Source: Lysinibacillus fusiformis | GTDB taxonomy: Bacteria; Bacillota; Bacilli; Bacillales_A; Planococcaceae | DNA length: 64,000 bases | NCBI RefSeq assembly: GCF_002845985.1 | Contig: NZ_PDFK01000003.1 | Coordinates: 372,001 to 436,000 of the forward strand | Direction: 5' to 3' | Shown: positions 56,754 through 64,000 of the stretch, in pieces | How the letters are laid out: each line of letters begins with the position of its first letter | Numbering within the stretch: the first letter of the stretch is position 1 | Program-made: the position numbers and the translations under genes | Notes under the pieces: generated by a model | Seen by the model: only the letters and a program-made list of their open reading frames with translations | Databases searched by the model: none | Told to the model about the DNA's origin: nothing

Positions 56754-58295
56754 ATGTCTATGTCTAACAATATCGATACCTCCCCATCCCATACAAACGA
56801 TTTGTTGTATACATCCCTAGCTAAAAATAAAAAAATCATTGAACAGGCGCTTGGTCACAGTAATGACATCATCATACGTGAAATCACAATTGGTGAATCT
56901 ACCCCTCATAACATCGCTATCATTTCGATTGATGGCTTGTCAGATAAAACGACAATCTCCGATTCTGTTATTGATAAGCTTATGGCAAATATCGAGGAAG
57001 AACAAGACATTGAAATAACGACCATTAATCAATATGTACGAAACTCCTATTTAACAGTTGGGGATGTGTCGAATATCGAGCATTTCACAACACTCTACAA
57101 TGCCATTCTCAATGGGGAAACGGTTATTTTATTAGATGGGTTTGCAGAAGGGATTGTGACAAGTACCAGAAGTGCTAAGGATCGAGCCGTTACAGAGCCA
57201 TCGACTGAATCTGTTATTCGAGGTCCTAGGGAGTCCTTTACCGAAACCATACGTACCAATACCGCACTCATCCGTCGCAAAATAAAAAGCCCGAATCTCT
57301 GGATAAAGTCACGAGTTATCGGTGATGTGACACAAACAGATGTAGCGGTTATGTATATAAATGGCATTGCCAGTGACAAAATCGTCGCAGAGGTATTAGC
57401 CCGATTAGACCGCATTAATATCGATGGCATACTGGAAAGTGGCTATATAGAGGATTTTATTCAAGACTCTAAAAACTCTATGTTTCCAACAGTCTACAAT
57501 TCAGAACGTCCAGATGTTATTGCTGGTGAATTATTAGATGGCAAAGTGGCGATTCTTGTTGATGGTACTCCCTTTGTCTTAGTAGTACCAGCGTTATTTA
57601 CATCCTTTTTGCAATCAGCGGAGGATTATTATCAGCATTGGATGATTAGCTCACTTGTACGCATACTTCGCTTTTTTGGCATCGGTCTGGCATTAGTCGC
57701 GCCATCCTTATATGTGGCTATAACTACCTTTCACCAGGAAATGCTGCCAACACCAATGTTGATTAGTATTGCTTCACAAAGAGAAGGCGTTCCCTTCCCC
57801 GCAGTTGTGGAGGCACTCATTATGGAGATTGCCTTTGAGGTATTAAGGGAGGCTGGGCTTCGTATGCCTAGAACAATCGGCCCAGCGGTGTCTATAGTCG
57901 GTACTTTAGTTATTGGTCAGGCGGCAGTTGATGCGGGTGTGGTATCTGCTGTAATGGTCATTATTGTAGCTTTAACAGCAATTTGTAGTTTTCTTTTCCC
58001 TGCCTACGGTTTGTCGAATACGATTCGTGTGTTACGTTTCCCATTAATGATTTTAGCAGCTATGTTTGGTTTATTTGGTGTTATGTTCGGTATTATGGTC
58101 ATTATTCTCCATTTATGTAGTATTCGTTCATTTGGTGTACCTTATTTAAGTCCATTTGCACCGTTAGTTTTAAAGGATCAAAAGGATGCCTTTCTTTTGT
58201 TCCCTCGTAGAAAGTTACTAACACGACCTCGTTTAGTTAATCAAAAAAATATTGTTAGAGGACATAAATATGTCAATGTAAAGGGCAGGAAATAA
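56754..58295 (+). CDS. Spore germination receptor subunit A (GerAA family)
   Basis: 513 residues from ATG at 56754 (GAGGAGG seven bases upstream). A cytoplasmic N-terminal half (MANIEEEQDIEI, GPRESFTETIRTNTALIRRK) is followed by PDVIAGELLDGKVAILVDGT and about five membrane helices, with PSLYVAITTFHQEMLPTPML typical of GerA-A subunits. It forms the channel-forming A subunit of a nutrient germinant receptor in the spore inner membrane. First of four genes; which nutrient it senses cannot be read. Confidence 0.92.
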   Translation: MSMSNNIDTSPSHTNDLLYTSLAKNKKIIEQALGHSNDIIIREITIGESTPHNIAIISIDGLSDKTTISDSVIDKLMANIEEEQDIEITTINQYVRNSYLTVGDVSNIEHFTTLYNAILNGETVILLDGFAEGIVTSTRSAKDRAVTEPSTESVIRGPRESFTETIRTNTALIRRKIKSPNLWIKSRVIGDVTQTDVAVMYINGIASDKIVAEVLARLDRINIDGILESGYIEDFIQDSKNSMFPTVYNSERPDVIAGELLDGKVAILVDGTPFVLVVPALFTSFLQSAEDYYQHWMISSLVRILRFFGIGLALVAPSLYVAITTFHQEMLPTPMLISIASQREGVPFPAVVEALIMEIAFEVLREAGLRMPRTIGPAVSIVGTLVIGQAAVDAGVVSAVMVIIVALTAICSFLFPAYGLSNTIRVLRFPLMILAAMFGLFGVMFGIMVIILHLCSIRSFGVPYLSPFAPLVLKDQKDAFLLFPRRKLLTRPRLVNQKNIVRGHKYVNVKGRK

Positions 58296-58320
58296 CTACT
58301 GGATAAATGAGGAATGGAAT

Positions 58321-59520
58321 ATGGCAAAAATAAAAGTGATTTGCTTACTATGTATCCTCACTTTACTGTTAAGTGGCTGCTGGAGTAAGCGTGAATTAAA
58401 TGAATTAGCCATTGTCGTAGCACTGGGTATTGACAAAATAGACGAGGAATATGAGATTACCGTTCAAATTGTTGATCCAAGTGAAATTTCGATGCGACAG
58501 GCTTCCACGCAACGCTCTCCTGTCGTTAGCTATCATTCGAGAGGCGAGACCATCTTTGAGGCAATTCGAAAAATGACAACCAATGCTGCCCGAAAACCGT
58601 ATTTTGCCCATCTTCAAGTGGTTGTTTTAGGGGAAGATCTAGCAAAAGAAGGAATTAGTGATTCACTTGATTTAATTGTAAGGGACCATGAATTTCGTAA
58701 GGATTTTGATGTCATTATGTCTCATGAAGCGACAGCGAAGGAAGTGTTAAATGTACTAACACCCATTGAAAAGATACCCGCTAATAAAATGTTAAATTCC
58801 CTTGATGTCTCTGAAAAAGCTTGGGGCGCCACAATAGCTGTCAATATAGATGAGTTAGTCAATACATTAACGACTAAGCATAAAGGGGCATTAATTACTG
58901 CTATTGAAGTACATGGTGATAAGAAATTAGGTGTAGATCAAACAAATGTGCAACGAGTTAAAACGCCTGTGCTGTTGCAGTATGCAGGATTAGCGGTCTT
59001 TAAAGGGGATAAATATATTGGACTATTGACTGAGGGAGAAAGTAAAAGCGTTAGTTTCCTGAATGATAAAATACAGAGTACGATTGAAATCATAGCCTGC
59101 CCAAAGAAAGGAACACTATCATCTGAAATCACTCAATCCACAACAAAAGTGAAAGGGTCTTTTGATAACGGAAAGCCGAAAATTGATGTCCGTATTAATG
59201 TTGAGCAGAACATAGGAGAGGTCGAATGTGATATCGATCTTACAAAAAATAAATCCATTGATTATGTCAATAAAAAAACAGCTAAGGGCATTGATGAACG
59301 AATTCAAAAAACATTGGAGAAAATACAACAGCAATATGAGGTTGATGTGTTTGGTTTCGGTGATGCCTTACATCGTGCAGATCCAAAACAGTGGAAAAAA
59401 ATTAAGGATGAGTGGGCTTCCATCTTTCCAGATTTGGCGGTAGATGTGCAAGTGAAAGTAACGACACAAGGTTTAGGTACGATGCAAAATTCATTATTAA
59501 ACAAGCCAAAGGAGGAGTAA
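58321..59520 (+). CDS. Spore germination receptor subunit C (GerAC family lipoprotein)
   Basis: 399 residues. The lipobox is LLLSGCWSKRELNEL (C20), with the conserved GCW start. AIVVALGIDK, FAHLQVVVLGEDLAKEG and a C-terminal KWKKIKDEWASIFPDLAV segment are characteristic. It lies on the outer face of the spore inner membrane as part of the receptor. It follows subunit A by 25 bp. Confidence 0.92.
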   Translation: MAKIKVICLLCILTLLLSGCWSKRELNELAIVVALGIDKIDEEYEITVQIVDPSEISMRQASTQRSPVVSYHSRGETIFEAIRKMTTNAARKPYFAHLQVVVLGEDLAKEGISDSLDLIVRDHEFRKDFDVIMSHEATAKEVLNVLTPIEKIPANKMLNSLDVSEKAWGATIAVNIDELVNTLTTKHKGALITAIEVHGDKKLGVDQTNVQRVKTPVLLQYAGLAVFKGDKYIGLLTEGESKSVSFLNDKIQSTIEIIACPKKGTLSSEITQSTTKVKGSFDNGKPKIDVRINVEQNIGEVECDIDLTKNKSIDYVNKKTAKGIDERIQKTLEKIQQQYEVDVFGFGDALHRADPKQWKKIKDEWASIFPDLAVDVQVKVTTQGLGTMQNSLLNKPKEE

Positions 59521-59524
59521 CGAA

Positions 59525-59758
59525 ATGGTGCTAGCTGTAGCCATCTTTATCATTTCAATGATCCTAGCACTTATTTTTATACCAAAGCTAAAAAAGCAGC
59601 ATGATTCAAAAACCATTGTCGTATTTTCTATTTTGCTTCTCATCGGAACGGCTTTGAATATGGGAAATGCGCTAAAAATCCATATTCCAAGCCCATTGGA
59701 TTTGATTACCTTTATCTTTACACCAATTAAAGATTATATTGTGTCATTAACAAAATAG
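59525..59758 (+). CDS. Small two-helix germination receptor D subunit
   Basis: 77 residues with two membrane helices (LAVAIFIISMILALIFIP and TIVVFSILLLIGTALNMG), starting four bases after the C-subunit stop with GGAGG inside that gene's end. Small two-helix proteins (such as GerKD and GerUD) are encoded in many ger operons and modulate receptor function. The call rests on size, topology and position between C and B genes. Confidence 0.8.
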   Translation: MVLAVAIFIISMILALIFIPKLKKQHDSKTIVVFSILLLIGTALNMGNALKIHIPSPLDLITFIFTPIKDYIVSLTK

Positions 59759-59788
59759 ATAGAAGGATAAAAAATGGAGGGTTGCTCG

Positions 59789-60937
59789 ATGGAAAAAGAG
59801 ATTATTAGTTCAAGACAATTTACAATCATTACATTCCTCTATTCTATCGGAACGGCAATTTTAATTATCCCTTCTAGTATTACGGGTGCCGCTAAGCAAG
59901 ATGCATGGATTGCCGCCTGCATTGGAGTTGTCCTTAGCCTGCTGGCCGTTAAATTATTTTTAACACTAGCCAACCAAACACCGTCACTTAATTTTGTAGA
60001 GGCAAATGAAAAAATTCTTGGTCGTTTTTTTGGAAAAATCACAGCCAGTTGTTTCCTAATCTTAACCTTTCTATCTGCTGGAGAATTACTCTATTTTATC
60101 GGTATTTTTATGAAAACCGAAGTCATGCCGGAGACTCCGACATTAGCATTTGCCTTGATGTTTAGTATTATCATTATGTACGCTGCTTATTTAGGCATTG
60201 AGACCTTTGCCCGTTCAGCAGAAATTATTTTTCCAGCATTTGTCTTTATTTTTATTTTTTTTATGGTTTGTATTACGCCTCAAATTCATTTTGAGAACAT
60301 TCAACCCTTATTAGAAGCAACCAAAACATCTATGCTTTATAGTATTGCACGCTTTATGAGTATCTTTTCCTTTCCATTACTGGTGTTATTAATACTGTAT
60401 CCTGCTGGTGTCAATGTACAGCCATCTGCACAGAAAGGGTTATATTTTGGGACAATCCTCGGTGGCATCGTCTTAATTACGTTGATTGTGCTATCGATTC
60501 TTGTTTTAGGACCTGAGAATACGTCATCTAGAACATTTCCTAGCTATGCCTTAGCGCAAAGAATATCGATAGGGAATTTTTTGCAGCGCATTGAAATCAT
60601 CATGGCCTTTATGTGGATTTCATCCATTTATATTCGCACATTTATGTATTTCTATACGACTGTTGTCGGTCTTGCGCAAATTTTAAAAATCAAGGATCAT
60701 CGCCCTCTCATATTACCGATGGGTCTAATTGTCATTGGGCTTTCTCAAATTATTCATCCAGACATTGTACATTCAACCAATTACAATAATGAAATTTGGC
60801 CAATCTTTTCTTTTATAATCACCATTTTATTACCGATACTTTTATTGATTGTCGCAGTTATACGAAATCGCAAAACCAAAGCTCAAAGTACCGAAACGCC
60901 TAATACAGAAACAACGAATGACAATCAAAAAGTCTAA
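59789..60937 (+). CDS. Spore germination receptor subunit B (GerAB family)
   Basis: About 382 residues from ATG at 59789, with GGAGGG eight bases upstream; the longer frame starts inside that ribosome site. Ten membrane helices with the APC-like fold: SSRQFTIITFLYSIGTAILI, PSLNFVEANEKILGRFFGK. This subunit binds the germinant. The C-terminal tail is hydrophilic and Thr/Asn-rich. Last gene of the operon. Confidence 0.92.
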   Translation: MEKEIISSRQFTIITFLYSIGTAILIIPSSITGAAKQDAWIAACIGVVLSLLAVKLFLTLANQTPSLNFVEANEKILGRFFGKITASCFLILTFLSAGELLYFIGIFMKTEVMPETPTLAFALMFSIIIMYAAYLGIETFARSAEIIFPAFVFIFIFFMVCITPQIHFENIQPLLEATKTSMLYSIARFMSIFSFPLLVLLILYPAGVNVQPSAQKGLYFGTILGGIVLITLIVLSILVLGPENTSSRTFPSYALAQRISIGNFLQRIEIIMAFMWISSIYIRTFMYFYTTVVGLAQILKIKDHRPLILPMGLIVIGLSQIIHPDIVHSTNYNNEIWPIFSFIITILLPILLLIVAVIRNRKTKAQSTETPNTETTNDNQKV

Positions 60938-60972
60938 TTTCTTTTATGGTGAGAAAAGAAATTAGACTTTTT
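60929..60972. terminator. Bidirectional terminator between the ger operon and metA
   Basis: AAAAAGTCTAATTTCTTTT pairs with AAAAGAAATTAGACTTTTT. Confidence 0.85.
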
Positions 60973-60977
60973 ATTAA

Positions 60978-61913
60978 TTAAATATGATATTCAATTTCAT
61001 CTACAAAATCCCATTCGTATGGTGTTTCTTGGTAAACATAGTAGTTCAACCAGTTAGAGAATAATAAATGCGTATGGGCACGCCATGTATTCATTGGCTC
61101 CTGTGATGGATCATCATTCGGGAAGTAATTCACAGGAACAGCGATATCTATGCCCTTTGCGACATCACGGCTATATTCATCGGCTAATGTTGTCGCATCA
61201 TACTCCAGATGCCCTGTAATCATAATGTTTTTATTATCTTTTGATTGGACGATGAATACACCTGCATCCTCTGAATAGGATAATAATCGTAAGTCTGGAT
61301 GATTGCGAACCTCGTCGATCGAAACAGAAGTATAGCGTGAATGTGGAGCGGTAAATAAATCACTGAAGCCACGTACTAAATCCACTGTTAAATCGGTGAT
61401 TACATGGGAATAGACACCTGAGCATTTAGCTGAAAGTTCTACCTTTCCTATCCCATAATGATGATACAGTGCCGCCTGTGCCCCCCAACAGATATGTAAA
61501 ACGGATGTCACATTCTTTTTGGACCAGTCCATAATTTCTGAAATTTCCCGCCAATAGTTAACTTCTTCAAAGGCCATTTTTTCTACAGGTGCTCCCGTAA
61601 TAATCATCCCGTCATAGCGACGGTGACGAATTTGGTTGAACGTTGTGTAAAATAGCTGTAAATGTGATTTACTGACGTTTTTCGACTCATGTGTGGCCGT
61701 ATTTAAAAAGGTGATATTTACCTGTAGCGGTGTATTCCCTAATAAACGTAGTAATTGAAGCTCCGTTTTTTCTTTTTCAGGCATTAAATTCAATATTAAT
61801 ATGTTTAACGGACGAATTTGCTGTGTTTTCGCACGGTCCTCTTCCATGACGAAGATTTTTTCCTCACGTAAATGTTCTCCAGCTGGTAAATTTTTCGGAA
61901 TATTAATTGGCAT
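60978..61913 (-). CDS. metAA: Homoserine O-acetyltransferase (MetA family)
   Basis: 311 residues. The nucleophile is C142 in [16 protein letters not shown], with the His-Glu pair in [16 protein letters not shown]. Residue 111 is glutamate ([12 protein letters not shown]). In this family Glu111 marks acetyl-CoA users such as B. cereus MetA, whereas E. coli succinyltransferase has glycine, so acetyl transfer is the expected reaction. It starts methionine synthesis from homoserine and is controlled by the SAM riboswitch upstream. Confidence 0.93.
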   Translation of the reverse strand: MPINIPKNLPAGEHLREEKIFVMEEDRAKTQQIRPLNILILNLMPEKEKTELQLLRLLGNTPLQVNITFLNTATHESKNVSKSHLQLFYTTFNQIRHRRYDGMIITGAPVEKMAFEEVNYWREISEIMDWSKKNVTSVLHICWGAQAALYHHYGIGKVELSAKCSGVYSHVITDLTVDLVRGFSDLFTAPHSRYTSVSIDEVRNHPDLRLLSYSEDAGVFIVQSKDNKNIMITGHLEYDATTLADEYSRDVAKGIDIAVPVNYFPNDDPSQEPMNTWRAHTHLLFSNWLNYYVYQETPYEWDFVDEIEYHI

Positions 61914-61968
61914 CTTGCGTTCCCCTCTCTTTGATCACTCTCTTTTAGCAAACCTTGCTGACAAATTA

Positions 61969-62014
61969 AAAAATCCTCCTCATTCCATACGAGATAGAAT
62001 GAGAAGGATTTTTT
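61969..62014 (-). terminator. SAM riboswitch terminator
   Basis: Minus strand AAAAAATCCTTCTCATTC pairs with GAATGAGGAGGATTTTTT between the aptamer and metA. Confidence 0.85.
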
Positions 62015-62019
62015 CACGT

Positions 62020-62135
62020 CCACTCTTATCTCTCAAAGGAAAAATCCTTCGCTGGAATTAGCACCTTTCTAACAATTGTTAGAGGTTGCTGAAGCGTCAT
62101 CGGGCCAAATCCCTCAGCTTCTCTTGATAAGATTA
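62020..62135 (-). promoter_or_regulatory. SAM-I riboswitch (S box)
   Basis: The minus strand reads CTTATCAAGAGAAGC, GAGGGATTTGGCCCGATGAC, GCTTCAGCAACC, AAGGTGCTAATTCC and GAGAGATAAG in order, the canonical S-box blocks. SAM binding should favour the terminator at 61969 and repress metA. Confidence 0.95.
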
Positions 62136-62336
62136 TTTAATTACATCGAATTGTAGCATGAATTAGTTAGAATATCAATAATTCATAGAATATTTTGTGA
62201 TTCAAATGCATGTTCCTCGTTTATTTGATGTACACTAAGCTTGCTATAAGTAGTGTTTCTACATTTAAAATTTATGGTAAACATGCCGTATTTATGTTAC
62301 CATATAACTTTAGTAACAGAGAGGAACGTGAATACT

Positions 62337-62708
62337 TTGATTAAAATTGAATTTCCAAAACCTGATGTAGTCATCCGTCAACGTGAACAAGAAGTAAAAC
62401 CTGGTGATGTGCCTATCACACCATACTTTGGTTTTATTGACTTCCATAAAATCACACGTGATAAAGGCGGCATTTTTTTATTCTATAATGACAAGAATGA
62501 GCTATTATTTGTCGGCAAAGCACGTAAAATTCGTCAACGTATTAAAAAGCATTTCGAGGACAATGTATCTCCGATGAAAAATCATCGTGATGAAGTGTTC
62601 AAAATTGAGGTCTATGAAGTAGAAGATCCAATGGAACGTGAAATTTACGAAACATATGCGATTAACACTTTCCGCTCCAAATACAATGTAGAGAAAGTCT
62701 TTTATTAA
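62337..62708 (+). CDS. GIY-YIG-type nuclease domain protein
   Basis: About 123 residues. A TTG at 62337 lies 11 bases after GAGAGG; a GTG at 62328 is only two bases away, so the start is uncertain. The core GGIFLFYNDKNELLFVGKAR is a GIY-YIG variant (GIF/FVG), followed by KIRQRIKKHF and the metal-binding glutamate in EREIYETYAINTF. It resembles the UvrC N-terminal nuclease domain without the rest of UvrC. Its DNA target is unknown. Confidence 0.78.
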   Translation: MIKIEFPKPDVVIRQREQEVKPGDVPITPYFGFIDFHKITRDKGGIFLFYNDKNELLFVGKARKIRQRIKKHFEDNVSPMKNHRDEVFKIEVYEVEDPMEREIYETYAINTFRSKYNVEKVFY

Positions 62709-62719
62709 GATATCTTGTA

Positions 62720-62758
62720 AAGAAACCGAAATCTCATTTAATGGGATTTCGGTTTTTG
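62720..62758 (+). terminator. Rho-independent terminator
   Basis: AAACCGAAATCTCATT pairs with AATGGGATTTCGGTTT, followed by T. Confidence 0.85.
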
Positions 62759-62760
62759 TC

Positions 62761-63147
62761 TTATATAGAGGTTACGCGATCTATTGGCGTACTCTCGCCG
62801 TTTATTCGCAAATCAATCGTGTCTAGCTCAGGATCTTTGGTAATGATTTTATATACATAGGGTTGAGCCTCTTTTCGTTGCTCGCTACCTTCTTTCAGTT
62901 GGATGACTTGACTGTTTTCTTCAGCCGCAATACTTGCCAGCACATTCCCTTTCGAATAATAAACAAGATAATACGTAGAGTCATCTTCATACAATAATTG
63001 AATCTTATCATTAGCCTCAATTTTTTGTTGAATATTGTCTGGAACGACAGTTAGCTCATGAATCATTAGTGATTTGGTAGGCGTTTTAGCGTTACATGCT
63101 CCTAACATTAATAAGCTCATTAAACCTAGCAACACGAATTTTTTCAC
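62761..63147 (-). CDS. Small lipoprotein of unknown function
   Basis: 128 residues. A signal peptide with lipobox LMLGACNAK (C18). The mature domain alternates short beta strands (KIQLLYEDDSTYYLVYYSKG, PYVYKIITKDPELDTIDLR), which suggests a small beta-sandwich or barrel. I recognise no named family. It lies 21 bp after the TrmB-type regulator gene on the same strand, so the two probably share a transcript. Confidence 0.7.
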   Translation of the reverse strand: MKKFVLLGLMSLLMLGACNAKTPTKSLMIHELTVVPDNIQQKIEANDKIQLLYEDDSTYYLVYYSKGNVLASIAAEENSQVIQLKEGSEQRKEAQPYVYKIITKDPELDTIDLRINGESTPIDRVTSI

Positions 63148-63168
63148 GTTACTCCCCTTCCCTTATGA

Positions 63169-63951
63169 CTATTCTAAGAAAAAAGCTTTACGCTCCTTAG
63201 CAATCCAGTCTTCTAATTCCTGATCATCACGTTTTACCAATCGATTGATAAGGACGTCATGCCAAACATAATCCTCTAACAAATAAATATGGACAGGGTC
63301 ATTGGTGATAAAGGCCATTTCTTGCGTAGATGGAGAGTGACCATAAATCATTTCCTGACCATCTACCGATAAAATAAACCAATGTGGTGTAGACGTTTTT
63401 TTCGTGTAGTGTGTAGCTCTATGCTGGTCAATCGACTCTAGCTGTTCCCCTACATATAGGGTAATACCATGAATAGGAACATGCTGTGCCACTTCTTGAA
63501 TATCTCCCCTTAAAGTATCATACATATCTTCCCACATCGATAGAATCACTTTTTTCTTGGCTTTTTTTAAAAGTGACTGGCAATAGTTGATGATCGCCTC
63601 CTTGCCCTTTAGCATGACTACTTTTGGCTCCACTTCCTGCACTTTTTCCTCTAATTTTTCTAATTTCGCACTCATGGATGTAAAATTCGATTGCCAGCGC
63701 TGCTGCATCTGCTGTAAAAACACAGATACAGGCATAGCCGCATAGGTCGTTTGTTCAGCCGTTTCTTCTTTTAGCACAATTCCCTTTTCTACAAGGACGT
63801 TTAAAATATCATAAATTCTTGCGCGTGGTATACCAGAATTTTTACTGACCTGATAGGCACTAACATGACTTTGCTGCACAAGTGCCGTATAGGCCTTTGC
63901 TTCATATTCTGTAAAGCCCATGTCTTTCAACTGGGCGATTAATTCCTCCAT
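63169..63951 (-). CDS. TrmB-family transcriptional regulator
   Basis: 260 residues from ATG at 63951, behind GGAGGG. The winged helix is LKDMGFTEYEAKAYTALVQQ, SAYQVSKNSGIPRARIYDIL and NVLVEKGIVLKEE, the TrmB N-terminal signature. A coiled coil (SMSAKLEKLEEKVQEVEPKV) leads to a phospholipase D-like ligand-binding part (AKKKVILSMWEDMYD). Members sense sugars or other metabolites. The target is not evident; the upstream region runs to the window edge. Confidence 0.85.
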   Translation of the reverse strand: MEELIAQLKDMGFTEYEAKAYTALVQQSHVSAYQVSKNSGIPRARIYDILNVLVEKGIVLKEETAEQTTYAAMPVSVFLQQMQQRWQSNFTSMSAKLEKLEEKVQEVEPKVVMLKGKEAIINYCQSLLKKAKKKVILSMWEDMYDTLRGDIQEVAQHVPIHGITLYVGEQLESIDQHRATHYTKKTSTPHWFILSVDGQEMIYGHSPSTQEMAFITNDPVHIYLLEDYVWHDVLINRLVKRDDQELEDWIAKERKAFFLE

Positions 63952-64000
63952 GTAATCCCTCCATTATCTTTATTATAGGCTACTGTTGTGAAGATTTGCC

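Noticed and set aside
57095-57430. Minus-strand frame of 111 codons inside the germination A-subunit gene
   Set aside because: Antisense shadow without a ribosome site.

Overview
The window looks like chromosome from a low-GC, spore-forming Bacillaceae, most probably Lysinibacillus (sphaericus/fusiformis group). The reasons are Bacillus-type gene order (yneR-plsY next to parE-parC), ywhD, yqhV and yrzI homologues, a GerA-type germinant receptor operon, T-box, TPP and SAM leaders, and an Mtx2-like toxin of the kind known from L. sphaericus. This assignment is inferred from gene content; there is no rRNA or tRNA gene in the window.

1-6012 is one end of a Tn7-like transposon. tnsA-tnsB-tnsC-tniQ lie on the minus strand. 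Downstream of tniQ is a KAP-family P-loop NTPase cut by the window edge. KAP NTPases of this kind occur in anti-phage systems such as Qat, so the cargo may be a defence module that continues outside the window. Four TnsB-like sites lie between tnsA and the transposon terminus at about 6012. A decayed flavoprotein gene, a yrzI microprotein cluster, a HEAT-repeat gene and an amino-acid permease under a phenylalanine-type T-box follow. A second, isolated copy of the transposon-end motif sits at 11690, facing away from the first, next to a 292-residue ETX/MTX2 pore-forming toxin.

13-24.5 kb holds a PadR/HAAS membrane-protein pair, a secreted serine hydrolase, ywhD plus ferredoxin, and a DNA-alkylation repair cluster: SPL-type radical SAM protein, adaB, adaA and a 2OG-Fe(II) oxygenase on one strand, alkA on the other. 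The cluster has been duplicated and then lost genes reciprocally. Relics of alkA lie beside the oxygenase, relics of the SPL gene and oxygenase lie beside the intact alkA, and two exported proteins plus an IS-like scrap lie between.

24.6-41.7 kb is metabolic and transport genes: a symporter/DUF3311/M20 amidohydrolase/C-S lyase operon with a divergent MarR regulator, a patch of pseudogenes (29.7-31.2 kb), a MocR regulator, a HemL paralogue, a flavin-binding PNPOx-like protein, an MMPL exporter with a divergent TetR, an ArsR-quinone oxidoreductase pair and a SCO copper chaperone.

42.2-46.5 kb has two tandem DUF485 plus acetate-type symporter pairs. 46.8-50.6 kb is a TPP-riboswitch-controlled thiamine-precursor ABC operon ending in a TatD-family gene. 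From 50.7 kb the content is core: parC-parE, plsY, yneR, a four-gene spore germination operon with the small D subunit, SAM-riboswitch-controlled metA (with the acetyl-CoA-type Glu111), a GIY-YIG protein, a lipoprotein and a TrmB-type regulator.
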